From JBGCDD01 sp045105075 (lineage in GTDB: Bacteria > Pseudomonadota > Alphaproteobacteria > Rhodobacterales > Rhodobacteraceae): 34,015 bases of DNA. The stretch spans positions 1 to 34,015 of the forward strand of contig JBGCDD010000174.1 of NCBI GenBank assembly GCA_045105075.1. The letters are read 5' to 3'. Under the pieces are notes generated by a model that did not search any database, was not told where the DNA came from, and was given only the letters and a program-made list of their open reading frames with translations. Shown here piece after piece: positions 1-8,252 of the stretch. Numbering within the stretch: the first letter of the stretch is position 1; each line of letters opens with the position of its first letter. Position numbers and translations under genes: made by a program.

Positions 1-1
1 C

Positions 2-121
2 GCAGGCCGGCTGGGCGAACCCGAAGAAATCGCCCGCTGCGTCAGCTTCCTGGTCAGCGACGACGCAGGCTTCATCAACGGATCAACCATCTCCGCAAAC
101 GGCGCGCAGTTCTTCGTGTGA
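2..121 (+). CDS. phaB: SDR-family reductase, C-terminal end (likely acetoacetyl-CoA reductase)
   Basis: The window opens inside a reading frame that ends at the TGA at 119-121. Its last 39 residues contain GRLGEPEEIARC, DDAGFINGS and end in NGAQFFV. This is the C-terminal end of a classical short-chain dehydrogenase/reductase: the helix after the active site and the last beta strand (GxxxxxNG). The spacing and wording recall acetoacetyl-CoA reductase PhaB, which reduces acetoacetyl-CoA with NADPH for polyhydroxybutyrate synthesis. FabG-type ketoacyl-ACP reductases share the fold and usually end in a different peptide, so the PhaB assignment is a recollection rather than proof. The catalytic residues lie outside the window. 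A strong terminator follows directly. Confidence 0.65.
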   Translation, partial: AGRLGEPEEIARCVSFLVSDDAGFINGSTISANGAQFFV

Positions 122-140
122 CCGACGGAAAAGGATAGCG

Positions 141-178
141 AAAAGGGCCGATCCACATGGATCGGCCCTTTTCTTTTC
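141..178 (+). terminator. Rho-independent terminator after the PhaB-like gene
   Basis: A perfect 12-bp inverted repeat (141-152 with 161-172, loop CCACATGG) is flanked by an A-run on the left and a T-rich tail (TTTTCTTTT) on the right. It lies 19 nt after the stop codon at 121. The A and T runs make it potentially bidirectional, so it could also stop transcripts of the small minus-strand gene at 205-330. Confidence 0.9.
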
Positions 179-204
179 TAACAAATCCAACACATTTTGT
201 CGGA

Positions 205-330
205 TCAACGGGCTTGTCTTGATGAAAACAACCAGCTCCACGCGTTTTTCATAGCCAAAGCGCGTTCGCGGTGAGCTGCCTCAAAAGCGCGACGTGTCGC
301 AGCGTTGGTTGAACTCTCAATCATAGTCAT
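205..330 (-). CDS. 41-aa microprotein divergent from the LysR regulator
   Basis: The minus-strand frame starts at the ATG at 330, or at a second ATG at 324 that has GGAG (331-334 region) at a better distance, and ends at the TGA at 205-207. The product is 41 aa: an acidic/polar start, a basic central helix with RRAFEAAHRERA, then AWSWLF and a basic end SSRQAR. It is too short for ordinary ORF callers. I recall small proteins of this make-up (AHxERAxA...W/F..F) beside GcvA-like LysR genes in Rhodobacterales, but cannot name a function. It is transcribed away from the LysR gene, with an inverted repeat between them, as expected for a regulator's target. There is no signal peptide. The translated features argue against chance, but the gene is inferred. 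Confidence 0.55.
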   Translation of the reverse strand: MTMIESSTNAATRRAFEAAHRERALAMKNAWSWLFSSRQAR

Positions 331-380
331 CTCCGATTTGGTCAATGTTGCTGTTCTGCAGTCAATATGTGCTTTTTATG

Positions 381-395
381 AGTTTCCCACAAACT
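381..395. promoter_or_regulatory. Candidate LysR-type operator (AGTTT-N5-AAACT)
   Basis: A perfect 5-bp inverted repeat with a 5-nt spacer lies between the divergent microprotein start (330) and the LysR start (430/436). LysR-type regulators commonly bind imperfect dyads of the T-N11-A kind between their own gene and a divergent target. Position and symmetry fit, but binding is inferred. Confidence 0.4.
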
Positions 396-429
396 AGACT
401 TCCCAAAGCCTCAGTTAAAATTTACTTGT

Positions 430-1386
430 GTGACGATGTCTGATCGAATGCCCCCCTTAACAGCATTGCGCGCCTTTGATGCCGCTGCGCGCCACATGTC
501 TTTTGCCAAGGCCGCGAATGAGCTGAACGTCACACCTGCTGCTTTATCTTTTCAAATCAAATCACTGGAGGAACACTTGGGTGCGCAGTTGTTCCATCGC
601 TTGAACCGTGCAGTGGAGCTGACAGAAGCGGGTCGCGCTCTGGCGCCCGGATCGGCAGACGCCTTCGCAACACTTTCTTCAGCATGGCGTGCGGCCCGTC
701 GTACGATGGACAACACCACCTTGACCGTGACTGCGGGCCCCGCCTTCACCGCCAAGTGGCTGGCACCACGCCTTTATGAGTTTGCGCGTGCGCATCCGGA
801 AATCGAACTGCGGTTCTCAGCCAGCTTGCGGGTGATGGACTTTGATCGCGACGAAGTGGATGTTGCAATCCGGTTTGGATATGGCCCGGACATCGGCGTA
901 TACGCCCTACCGCTGGCCAACGAATGGGTGACGCCCGTTATGACACCTGCATTAGCCATGCAATTTCCCACGCCCGAAAGTCTACAAGAGGCGCCATTGA
1001 TGTTCGATGACTCCATCGAATTCCTCAGGCCCAAGTGCGATTGGCCGACGTGGTTTCGGGCAATGGGGATTGACCACACGCCGTCTTATGGGGCGCGGTT
1101 TTCACAAGCTGACCACGCAATTGATGCCGCGCTTTCAGGTGCTGGCGTTGTACTTGGGCGCAGGGCTTTGGTTATCAAGGATTTGTTTGAAGGACGATTG
1201 GTTGCGCCCTATAGCTTGGCAATTGGAACCAAAGCTCAGTTCAGATTCATCTGCCCGAAAGGCAGTGAAAGCCGGCCCCAGGTTTTGGCTTTGCGCGACT
1301 GGATACTCGACGAAATCGCAAAAACAAACTCGATCTCTGAAGCTCTTGATGTGATCCCGGTCGAAGATGTTCCAGCCGCGCTTTGA
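430..1386 (+). CDS. LysR-family transcriptional regulator, GcvA type
   Basis: The product is 318 aa from a GTG at 430; the ATG at 436 (MSDRMPPLTALRAF) is an equally good start, since no clear Shine-Dalgarno site separates them. Residues ~8-70 form the LysR winged helix-turn-helix (LTALRAFDAAARH, SFAKAANELNVTPAALS, LGAQLFHR, TEAG). Residues ~95-300 form the periplasmic-binding-like effector domain. The wording of the N-terminal domain (PPLTALRAFDAAARHMSF) is that of the GcvA/AmpR branch. The natural effector cannot be read from sequence. It is divergent from the 41-aa microprotein gene and converges with ydcH, 7 nt away. Confidence 0.9.
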   Translation: MTMSDRMPPLTALRAFDAAARHMSFAKAANELNVTPAALSFQIKSLEEHLGAQLFHRLNRAVELTEAGRALAPGSADAFATLSSAWRAARRTMDNTTLTVTAGPAFTAKWLAPRLYEFARAHPEIELRFSASLRVMDFDRDEVDVAIRFGYGPDIGVYALPLANEWVTPVMTPALAMQFPTPESLQEAPLMFDDSIEFLRPKCDWPTWFRAMGIDHTPSYGARFSQADHAIDAALSGAGVVLGRRALVIKDLFEGRLVAPYSLAIGTKAQFRFICPKGSESRPQVLALRDWILDEIAKTNSISEALDVIPVEDVPAAL

Positions 1387-1393
1387 TGATCTT

Positions 1394-1558
1394 TCAGGCT
1401 GACAGACGTTGGATCTCTTCTTTTAGTTTGAGTTTCTGCTTTTTCAGAACCGCGACCTCAAGACCATCGACCCCTGGCGCGCGTTGCGCTTGTTCTACTT
1501 CACTACTGAGGTTTTGGTGCTTTTTCTTCAGTTCCGACAGATGTGCGCTAAGGCTCAT
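1394..1558 (-). CDS. YdcH-family (DUF465) microprotein
   Basis: The 54-aa product starts at the ATG at 1558, after a GGAG-like site (AGAGGAGATTTGTAATG), and ends at the TGA at 1394-1396. It begins MSLSAHLSELKKKHQNL, continues with EVEQAQRAPG and ends in VLKKQKLKLKEEIQRL. This is the DUF465/YdcH pattern: two short charged helices joined by a turn and ending in a conserved KKxKLxLKEEI helix. Members are widespread in Alphaproteobacteria, and no biochemical role is established. The gene converges on the LysR gene with a 7-nt gap and has no evident terminator between them. Confidence 0.9.
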   Translation of the reverse strand: MSLSAHLSELKKKHQNLSSEVEQAQRAPGVDGLEVAVLKKQKLKLKEEIQRLSA

Positions 1559-1638
1559 TACAAATCTCCTCTGAATGTTGTGTCACTAGAGTTGAGCATA
1601 TCGCTTACCCTCTGTCATCAACCTTGACACTTTATGGA

Positions 1639-2442
1639 TTAACAACCCGTTAATCCGCCTAACTCTTTTGCTTTGTTCTTTGGCCAGATGAGCGCAGCGG
1701 CATCGCGCAAAACACTATTAATTTCAGGGTGATAGGCGCCTTTATCCAATGTGTGGCTTACCTCTAAGTGTAGCACTTTAGGCACATGCAATTGAAACGC
1801 AGCGCGGCCAGATTTGCGCGCCCGCAACAAAACAAGGTTGGGTTTCTGGCCTGACCGTGCCGAAATTGGCAACACTTCGATCGACCCAAGACGACCCGAA
1901 CATGCGCTCAAAATGTCCGGCAACCGATCCGTGCGTTGTATGACGTGCAAAAAACCGCGCGGTGATAACCGGCGCGCTGCCACGTCAATCCAATGCGACA
2001 GATCGTTGGTTTCACCCATTGACCCGGCGCGACCCGCATCTTTTGCCTTGCTATGCGCCCCGTCGCGAAAATAGGGCGGGTTGGCGATGACGTGATCAAA
2101 CTGAAGCTCACTGAAAGACATCGGGCCCACAGCCAGATCGGCTTGCAAAACAGTGAGCGCAATTTCATTGAGTGCACTGTTGCGACGCGCCAGTTCCGCA
2201 TACTCAGTCTGACGTTCGACGCCAAACAACTCCAACCCAGCGACCCGCGCACCCAAACAAAGAACCGCCGCGCCAGCGCCACACCCAAGGTCCAAAACCG
2301 ATTGTCCGGCATGCGCCGGCACGGCGGCTGCCAAGATTACAGGATCGATACCTGCGCGATATCCGGATTTGGGCTGCATCAACGTGACGCGCCCACCCAG
2401 AAACGCATCGCGACTTAGCGCCTCATCTTCAAAAAATCTCAT
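1639..2442 (-). CDS. tRNA1(Val) adenine-N6 methyltransferase-like protein (COG4123)
   Basis: The 267-aa protein is a class I SAM-dependent methyltransferase. Residues 48-59 carry the SAM-binding motif I (SVLDLGCGAGAA). The acidic residue ending motif II is in GVERQ (~76). NPPY at 121-124 is the active-site motif of N6-adenine and exocyclic-amine methyltransferases. The N-terminal GGRVTLMQPKSGYRAGIDPV is typical of the TrmN6/YfiC group, which methylates A37 of tRNA1(Val), so that is the likely activity. The ATG overlaps the stop of the upstream DUF2007 gene by 4 nt, indicating translational coupling. Substrate specificity is inferred from family only. Confidence 0.85.
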   Translation of the reverse strand: MRFFEDEALSRDAFLGGRVTLMQPKSGYRAGIDPVILAAAVPAHAGQSVLDLGCGAGAAVLCLGARVAGLELFGVERQTEYAELARRNSALNEIALTVLQADLAVGPMSFSELQFDHVIANPPYFRDGAHSKAKDAGRAGSMGETNDLSHWIDVAARRLSPRGFLHVIQRTDRLPDILSACSGRLGSIEVLPISARSGQKPNLVLLRARKSGRAAFQLHVPKVLHLEVSHTLDKGAYHPEINSVLRDAAALIWPKNKAKELGGLTGC

Positions 2443-2654
2443 CTTCCCAATGGGATATCGTTGTCTGTCATCACACGCAAAGCGGCGTCATAGTCATCAA
2501 CACGCACCATCATGCGGCGTGGGAAAATTCCAATGCCACCTTCGAGGATGCTCATATTTACGTCCATCTGAAAGCAGTCTATATCCTCGCCCTGAAGAAG
2601 GGCGGATGCAAAGGCCAGAACGGTCGGATCGGTGCTGCGCAAAAGTTCCTTCAT
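2439..2654 (-). CDS. DUF2007-family small protein
   Basis: The frame is open to 2765, but homology starts at the ATG at 2654 (MKELLRSTDPTVLAFASALL), giving 71 aa. The longer version would overlap the start of the divergent polyprenyl synthase. The core (ELLRSTDPTVLAFASALLQGEDI) and the later RRMMVRVDDYDAALRVM match DUF2007, a small alpha/beta fold called a 'putative signal transducing protein' with no proven role. It is coupled (ATGA overlap at 2439-2442) to the methyltransferase gene. The 53 nt separating it from the plus-strand prenyl synthase must hold both promoters. Confidence 0.85.
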   Translation of the reverse strand: MKELLRSTDPTVLAFASALLQGEDIDCFQMDVNMSILEGGIGIFPRRMMVRVDDYDAALRVMTDNDIPLGR

Positions 2655-2710
2655 GAGCAATGATGTAAAAGCAAGCTGGGCCGAATGTCGAGCCTTGTCG
2701 CAGGAGCATG

Positions 2711-3709
2711 ATGGACACCGCAGCCACAGCAAAACCTCATGATCAACTGGCGGCCATTTTGGCAAGCGAGATGGAGGGCGTTAACGCGCTGATCCGCGCT
2801 CGCATGGCATCAAAACATGCGCCACGAATCCCGGAAGTGACGGCGCATCTCGTTGAAGCAGGTGGCAAACGGCTGCGCCCGATGCTTACGCTCGCGGCCG
2901 CTCGGTTGTGTGGATATTCCGGCGAAGACCACGTTAAACTGGCCGCAACGGTCGAGTTTATCCATACCGCGACGCTTCTGCACGATGACGTGGTTGACGA
3001 AAGCCAACAACGGCGTGGACGACCCACTGCCAATTTGTTGTGGGACAATCAATCGAGCGTCCTGGTTGGCGACTATCTGTTTTCGCGCAGCTTTCAATTG
3101 ATGGTCGAAACAGGCTCGCTCCGGGTTTTGGACATTCTGGCAAATGCCTCGGCCACGATTGCCGAAGGCGAGGTGCTACAATTGACCGCCGCGCGTGATC
3201 TGGCCACGGATGAAGGCATTTACCTGCAAGTGGTCCGCGGCAAAACCGCCGCCCTGTTCTCGGCGGCGTGTCAGGTTGGTGGAGTGATTGCGGCGGCACC
3301 CGAAAACCAAATTCAAGCGCTTTTTAACTATGGCGACGCGCTGGGAATCGCCTTCCAGATTGCAGATGATCTGCTTGATTACCAAGGCGATAGTGCGGCC
3401 ACGGGTAAGAACATCGGCGATGATTTTCGCGAACGCAAGCTGACCCTGCCTGTGATCAAGGCGGTTGCCCAAGCAACGGCGGACGAGCATCAGTTTTGGG
3501 AGCGCACGATTGAAAAGGGCCAACAGGACGATGGCGATCTGGACCACGCGATGGGCTTGATGGACAAGTACGACACGTTGGAAGCGACACGGCTTGACGC
3601 GGTTACCTGGGCGGAAAAGGCAAAAACGTCACTAAAGACCCTGCCCGGAGACCCGATCTGTGATATGCTCACCGGCGTGGCAGACTACGTTGTGGACCGG
3701 CTGAGCTAG
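2711..3709 (+). CDS. Long-chain polyprenyl diphosphate synthase (ubiquinone side chain)
   Basis: The protein is 332-333 aa. Two ATGs occur at 2708 and 2711; the AGGAG at 2702-2706 favours the second. It is a trans-isoprenyl diphosphate synthase. Counting from 2708, the first Asp-rich motif is DDVVD at 93-97 followed by RRGRPTAN, the second is DDLLD at 220-224, and GGKRLRP at 52-58 binds isopentenyl diphosphate. Small residues upstream of the first motif and the overall length fit octaprenyl/decaprenyl synthases (IspB/DdsA). Because Rhodobacterales make ubiquinone-10, decaprenyl diphosphate is the likely product, but chain length is not readable with certainty. It ends overlapping the convergent ispE by 4 nt. 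Confidence 0.92.
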   Translation: MDTAATAKPHDQLAAILASEMEGVNALIRARMASKHAPRIPEVTAHLVEAGGKRLRPMLTLAAARLCGYSGEDHVKLAATVEFIHTATLLHDDVVDESQQRRGRPTANLLWDNQSSVLVGDYLFSRSFQLMVETGSLRVLDILANASATIAEGEVLQLTAARDLATDEGIYLQVVRGKTAALFSAACQVGGVIAAAPENQIQALFNYGDALGIAFQIADDLLDYQGDSAATGKNIGDDFRERKLTLPVIKAVAQATADEHQFWERTIEKGQQDDGDLDHAMGLMDKYDTLEATRLDAVTWAEKAKTSLKTLPGDPICDMLTGVADYVVDRLS

Positions 3710-4629
3710 TAGGGTCGCAAACGCGCCCGATGGCTTTGATCGCCCAAACAAGCGGCTTGAACCCACCAATCTGGATACTGTTTGCTGAGCCCGCGTTGCG
3801 CATTCTGCGCAGCATCATGGCTTTCGAACACTCCAAAACACGTGGCTCCCGACCCCGACATGCGCGCTAACAAACAAGTCGGAAATGCTTCCAATGCCCG
3901 CTTAACGCGCTTTATCTCAGGCTGAAGTTCGATGGCTGGCGGTTCTAGATCGTTGCGTTGTGCCCCCAGCCAATCAATCAGGTGATTGCGACCATGAAAC
4001 TGCGGAATCTCTGGCATCGCCGGGTTCGTCTTTGATTTCAAAGCCCTGAACACTGAAGGCGTCGGCACACCAACCCTAGGGTTCACCAAAACGGCGTGCA
4101 AGACCTCCATGTCGGGAACTGGGCTGAGCACGTCACCAATGCCTGCCATACGCGCAGGGCGCGATTGCAGGCACACCGGGATGTCTGCACCCAAATCCAG
4201 CAAAGAACGAGACATTGGTGTCTTGGCCGGATCGTACATCATTGGATCGGTCTCGCCGCCGCTGTGATGACACATCATCCCACGAAAAGCGGCAGCCGCG
4301 TCTGCAGACCCACCGCCGATCCCGGACGCAACTGGCAAGTTCTTGGTCAAAAGAAACGACGCACCCGGCAAGTCTTTGAACAAGGCTGCCACACGCAGCA
4401 CAAGATTGCTCATGTCAGCTGGGACAAGAGCTGCTTCCGGACCTTCGGTCGTGACAGAAATCGTACTTCCAACTTGAACCAAAAGCTCATCACCCACGTC
4501 GGCAAACACGACCAGCGAATCGAGCAAGTGATAACCGTCGTCGCGTTGGCCTGTGATGTGCAGTGTCAGGTTGATTTTCGCAGGCGCAAACACCTGCACG
4601 CCTGTAATTGGCGCAGATCTTCCCACCAA
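3706..4629 (-). CDS. ispE: 4-diphosphocytidyl-2-C-methyl-D-erythritol kinase
   Basis: This GHMP-family kinase phosphorylates CDP-methylerythritol in the non-mevalonate (MEP) pathway to isopentenyl diphosphate. About 307 aa are present. APAKINLTLH at ~15-24 carries the conserved Lys. PVASGIGGGSADAAAA at ~99-114 is the ATP-binding glycine loop. LGADIPV carries the conserved Asp, and MSGSGATCFGVF is the C-terminal GHMP motif. The start is uncertain: the frame opens with TTG (4629) then GTG (4626), and a further GTG lies just before VFAPAKINL. It begins 2 nt after the stop of the TPR gene, so the two are co-transcribed. It supplies precursor for the neighbouring polyprenyl synthase. Confidence 0.93.
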   Translation of the reverse strand: MVGRSAPITGVQVFAPAKINLTLHITGQRDDGYHLLDSLVVFADVGDELLVQVGSTISVTTEGPEAALVPADMSNLVLRVAALFKDLPGASFLLTKNLPVASGIGGGSADAAAAFRGMMCHHSGGETDPMMYDPAKTPMSRSLLDLGADIPVCLQSRPARMAGIGDVLSPVPDMEVLHAVLVNPRVGVPTPSVFRALKSKTNPAMPEIPQFHGRNHLIDWLGAQRNDLEPPAIELQPEIKRVKRALEAFPTCLLARMSGSGATCFGVFESHDAAQNAQRGLSKQYPDWWVQAACLGDQSHRARLRPY

Positions 4630-4631
4630 AG

Positions 4632-6344
4632 TCAGTCCTGCGCAACTTTCAGGGGCTCCGCCCCTTCTTCGGATAGGACCGCGTCCAGCCCAACATCCAA
4701 CTTGCGACGGATACGGTCCGGATCAGCCTCTGAATCTGTGTCGTCCGGCTCAATAAATGACAGGGCGCGCTTCCACTGGAATTCTGCTTCGCGAACCCGC
4801 CCAACGGCCCAGTAGACATCGCCCAGATGATCATTGACCACTGGATCAACCGGCATCAACTCAACCGCCTTTTCCATGTGCCCCACGGCTTCTTCATAGC
4901 GGTCAAGGCGGTAGAGCACCCAGCCGAGGCTGTCGACGATGTAGCCACTGTCCGGACGTGCTGCGACAGCACGTTCGATCATGCCCAGCGCTTCATCAAG
5001 CTTTTGGTTTTTTTCAACCAATGAATAGCCGAGATAATTCAAAACCTGCGGCTGATCTGGGTTCAGTTCAAGCGCCGCACGAAAATCAGATTCGGCCAGG
5101 GTCCAGTCTTTGAGCCGCTCATGCGAGATCCCGCGCGCATAAAGAATGAACCATTCGCCGCGTGCACCCTCATCGGTGAATTCCAACGCGCTGTTGTAAG
5201 CCGTTATCGCAGCCTCGTATTGCTCCTGTTGGCGCAACAGGTCACCCAATGCAGAATAAACCGTTGGCAATGTCGGATAATCCAGGGAAAGCTGCTCTAG
5301 GACCTCGATCGCCGCGTCGGGTTTTGCAGAGCGTCGCAACGACTCGGCGCGCCCAAGTTCGGCGGCATGGTGGTCCGCGCTGGTTTGGGGCACTTTCTTG
5401 TAGGTCGCAACGGCCAGATCATACTGGCCCAACCCGTCCAATAATTCTGCGCTGAGCAAGATCGCATCGATGTGGTCTTCGCGCAAAAAACCCGCCATGC
5501 GCGCATAGACCAAAGCGTAGTCATCGGACGCTTCGCCACGCAGCGCAGCCCCAATGGAATAAAACACTTCGGCCATGCCATCCTGGACCGATCGCACGTG
5601 CTCAAAAGGCACAGTGTTACCAGCAGCCAAACGGTCGGCAATTTCGGTCAAACCCGGGTCAAACCCACGGCCAAATGCTTCGGCCAACATGTTCAAAGCA
5701 TCGTCATTGCGCCCAAGTTGCGACAAGATTTGCGCGCGTGCGATAATACCGCGCCGCGTCATGGTCACAGCACCGTTTTCAGGATCTGTAAATATCTCCT
5801 CTGCCGCGTCAAATTCGCCCACGGTGCCCAGCGCCAAGGCCTTGTGATACATAGCAAAACCGCGAAGCCCATTCTGGCCCGCGACGTCATCAAATTGCGC
5901 CAGTGCCTTGTCGATAGAACCCGCGCCCAAATGCGCCCAGCCTGCCACCAACCCGTCGACCAAGGGGCCAATGCCCAGAGTGTCACGGTCGCGGTTCAAC
6001 AACGCGGCGAAGTCGTCATTAGCAACCATGTTTGCCACGACAACCATGTGCGCAACCTGACTGCGCAGGCCCAGGTCTTCCATGTATTCAGCAACGGGCA
6101 GCGCCACCTGCAGCTGCCCAAGGGCAAGCTGCGACAGCACGACGTTTTCCATCAAAGACGGATTGTCGCGGTCTCGGGCCAAGGCACGGGTGTAGTATTT
6201 CGCTGCCGCATCAAAATCGCTGGCATAGACCGCTTGGCGACCGGCCAAATATGCCCCTGAATTGGTTTGTGCCGACACCATCGCTGGCATCGAAATTGAA
6301 ACACAAAATGCAGCCGCAGCAGCGGTTCTGAGAAATAAGAGCAC
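4632..6344 (-). CDS. Exported tetratricopeptide-repeat protein
   Basis: The 570-aa protein starts at a GTG (6344) with AGGA upstream. The first ~25 residues form a Sec signal peptide (hydrophobic AAAAAFCVSI, ending AMVSAQ), so it is periplasmic or membrane-associated. The rest is alpha-helical TPR repeats. They are clear at ~30-75 (AGRQAVYASDFDAAAKYYTRAL) and in a run at ~330-520, where the TPR spacing of A/G/Y/P residues is visible (PTVYSALGDLLRQQEQYEAA, PQVLNYLGYSLVEKNQKLDEA). Such proteins scaffold other proteins; the partner cannot be told. The acidic C-terminus abuts ispE at 2 nt. The same gene order is, to my memory, common in this order of bacteria, but a role in isoprenoid synthesis is not implied. 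Confidence 0.85.
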   Translation of the reverse strand: MLLFLRTAAAAAFCVSISMPAMVSAQTNSGAYLAGRQAVYASDFDAAAKYYTRALARDRDNPSLMENVVLSQLALGQLQVALPVAEYMEDLGLRSQVAHMVVVANMVANDDFAALLNRDRDTLGIGPLVDGLVAGWAHLGAGSIDKALAQFDDVAGQNGLRGFAMYHKALALGTVGEFDAAEEIFTDPENGAVTMTRRGIIARAQILSQLGRNDDALNMLAEAFGRGFDPGLTEIADRLAAGNTVPFEHVRSVQDGMAEVFYSIGAALRGEASDDYALVYARMAGFLREDHIDAILLSAELLDGLGQYDLAVATYKKVPQTSADHHAAELGRAESLRRSAKPDAAIEVLEQLSLDYPTLPTVYSALGDLLRQQEQYEAAITAYNSALEFTDEGARGEWFILYARGISHERLKDWTLAESDFRAALELNPDQPQVLNYLGYSLVEKNQKLDEALGMIERAVAARPDSGYIVDSLGWVLYRLDRYEEAVGHMEKAVELMPVDPVVNDHLGDVYWAVGRVREAEFQWKRALSFIEPDDTDSEADPDRIRRKLDVGLDAVLSEEGAEPLKVAQD

Positions 6345-6473
6345 CTGAAATCCTGCCTGTTCGGAACGGTTGCCCTAGAATCTAGGCGCTTGAACAGTCT
6401 GGCGCAATGGCGGGCGCAAAAGCAACCACCTCGCAGCGCCGTTTTGTCGCCAAATTACGATCAATTGTTCGCA

Positions 6474-6511
6474 AAAAGCAGGAATGTTGCGCCGAAAAAG
6501 CGCAATATTCC
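6474..6511 (-). terminator. Terminator of the ETF-QO gene
   Basis: A 12-bp stem (6481-6492 with 6500-6511, one G-T wobble) with loop TTTTTCG on the minus strand is followed by TGCTTTTTG. It starts 12 nt past the ETF-QO stop codon. The plus strand also shows a T-run (GGTTTTTG), so it may work in both directions. Confidence 0.75.
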
Positions 6512-6523
6512 GGTTTTTGACGC

Positions 6524-8158
6524 CTACATATTCGGATAGTTCGGGCCGTCGCCACCCTGAGGCGTGACCCAGGTGATGTTTTGGCTTGGGTCTTTGATGT
6601 CGCAGGTTTTGCAGTGCACACAGTTCTGAAAATTGATCACGAACTTTTCATCTACAACCTCGTACACCCCCGCCGGACAATAGCGTTGCGCAGGCTCGGC
6701 ATATTTGGGCAAATTGGTGCCAATTGGGATGGACGGGTCGGTCAAATGCAAATGCGCGGGCTGACTTTCCTCGTGGTTGGTCATCGCGAAACTGACATTG
6801 GTCAGGCGGTCAAACGACAAAGTCCCATCTGGTTTAGGGTAGTCGATGGCCTTGTGCGCGCTTGCCAGTTCGGTTGCCTCGGCGTCCGACTTGCCGTGGC
6901 TGAGTGTGCCGAAAAACGAAAAGCCAAACGTGTTGGTCCACATGTCCATGCCGCCGCCCACCAGCGACGTCATCAGCCCATACTTTGACCACAAAGGCTT
7001 GACGTTGCGCACTTTTTTCAAGTCTTGGCCGATTGCGCCTGTGCGCACCTCCGCCTCGTAATCTGACAACTCGTCAGCGCTGCGCCCGTCTTGAATCGCA
7101 GCGTAAGCTGCCTCGGCCGCGGCTTTGCCTGACAGCATCGCGTTGTGGTTGCCTTTGATGCGCGGCACATTGACCATGCCCACCGAACACCCCAACAAAG
7201 CCACCCCCGGAGCGACCATTTTGGGCATTGACTGATAGCCGCCCTCAGTGATCGCGCGCGCACCATAAGCCACGCGTTTGGCGCCCTTCAGCAGGTCTGC
7301 CACCATCGGGTGATGCTTGAACCGCTGGAATTCCATGTAAGGAAACAGATGCGGGTTCTTGTAGTTCAGATGCACCACGAACCCGACATAGACCTGATTG
7401 TTTTCAAGGTGATAGATAAACGACCCACCCCCGGCGTTTTTGCCCAGTGGCCACCCCATTGTATGCGTCACGCTGCCTTCGCGGTGCTTCTCCGGGTCTA
7501 TTTCCCAGATTTCCTTCATCCCGAGCCCGTATTTCTGCGGTTCTTTGCCTTGCGCGAGATCGAACTTTGCAATCACCTCTTTCGAAAGACTGCCGCGCAC
7601 GCCCTCGGACAGGAACACATACTTTCCGTGCAGCTCCATGCCCGGTTCATAGTTGGCGCCGTGGCTGCCATCGGGCTCTTTGCCAAACTCACCCGCGACC
7701 ACGCCTTTGACCTCGCCCGCATCGCCGTAAACAATCTCTGAGCAAGCCATGCCTGGGAAAATCTCGACCCCCAGTTCCTCGGCTTGTTCGGCCATCCAGC
7801 GGCATACATTGCCCATGGAGACGATGTAGTTTCCGTGGTTGTTCATCAAAGGCGGCATCGGAAAATTGGGGATGCGTATCGCGCCGGCTTCGCCCAGCAT
7901 GTAAAATTTGTCGTCATTCACAGGCACAGTGATCGGCGCGCCTTTTTCTTTCCAATCCGGGATCAGCGCGTCGATGCCACAAGGGTCAAGCACGGCTCCC
8001 GACAGGATATGGGCGCCCACTTCGCTGCCTTTTTCCAGCACCACCACATTGATGTCAGCGTCCAGCTGTTTCAGACGGATCGCGGCAGACAGGCCCGCCG
8101 GGCCAGCACCGACGATCACAACGTCATATTCCATCGCTTCGCGTTCAATCTCGGCCAT
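6524..8158 (-). CDS. Electron transfer flavoprotein-ubiquinone oxidoreductase
   Basis: ETF-QO passes electrons from electron transfer flavoprotein (fed by acyl-CoA and amino-acid dehydrogenases) to ubiquinone at the membrane. The protein is 544 aa, the usual length. Residues 11-40 hold the FAD-binding Rossmann motif (VVIVGAGPAGLSAAIRL). The middle contains the quinone/membrane-insertion region. The C-terminus carries the [4Fe-4S] site: YCPAGVYE followed by NCVHCKTCDIKDP, giving the four cysteines. The ATG at 8158 has GGGAG upstream. It stands alone, without the ETF subunit genes, and is followed by its own terminator. It feeds the same quinone pool as the bc1 complex encoded at 25.6-28.3 kb. 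Confidence 0.96.
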   Translation of the reverse strand: MAEIEREAMEYDVVIVGAGPAGLSAAIRLKQLDADINVVVLEKGSEVGAHILSGAVLDPCGIDALIPDWKEKGAPITVPVNDDKFYMLGEAGAIRIPNFPMPPLMNNHGNYIVSMGNVCRWMAEQAEELGVEIFPGMACSEIVYGDAGEVKGVVAGEFGKEPDGSHGANYEPGMELHGKYVFLSEGVRGSLSKEVIAKFDLAQGKEPQKYGLGMKEIWEIDPEKHREGSVTHTMGWPLGKNAGGGSFIYHLENNQVYVGFVVHLNYKNPHLFPYMEFQRFKHHPMVADLLKGAKRVAYGARAITEGGYQSMPKMVAPGVALLGCSVGMVNVPRIKGNHNAMLSGKAAAEAAYAAIQDGRSADELSDYEAEVRTGAIGQDLKKVRNVKPLWSKYGLMTSLVGGGMDMWTNTFGFSFFGTLSHGKSDAEATELASAHKAIDYPKPDGTLSFDRLTNVSFAMTNHEESQPAHLHLTDPSIPIGTNLPKYAEPAQRYCPAGVYEVVDEKFVINFQNCVHCKTCDIKDPSQNITWVTPQGGDGPNYPNM

Positions 8159-8252
8159 AACCGGCGCTCCCTTTCAGGGCCCCAAAGACGGGGCGCAACA
8201 CTGCATTGCGTCACTATCTAGGCGGGGCAGTCAGGTCAATCAAAACACCGCG

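Noticed and set aside
1383..1574. 63-aa plus-strand frame
   Set aside because: It is the antisense shadow of the YdcH microprotein, whose minus-strand reading matches a known family.
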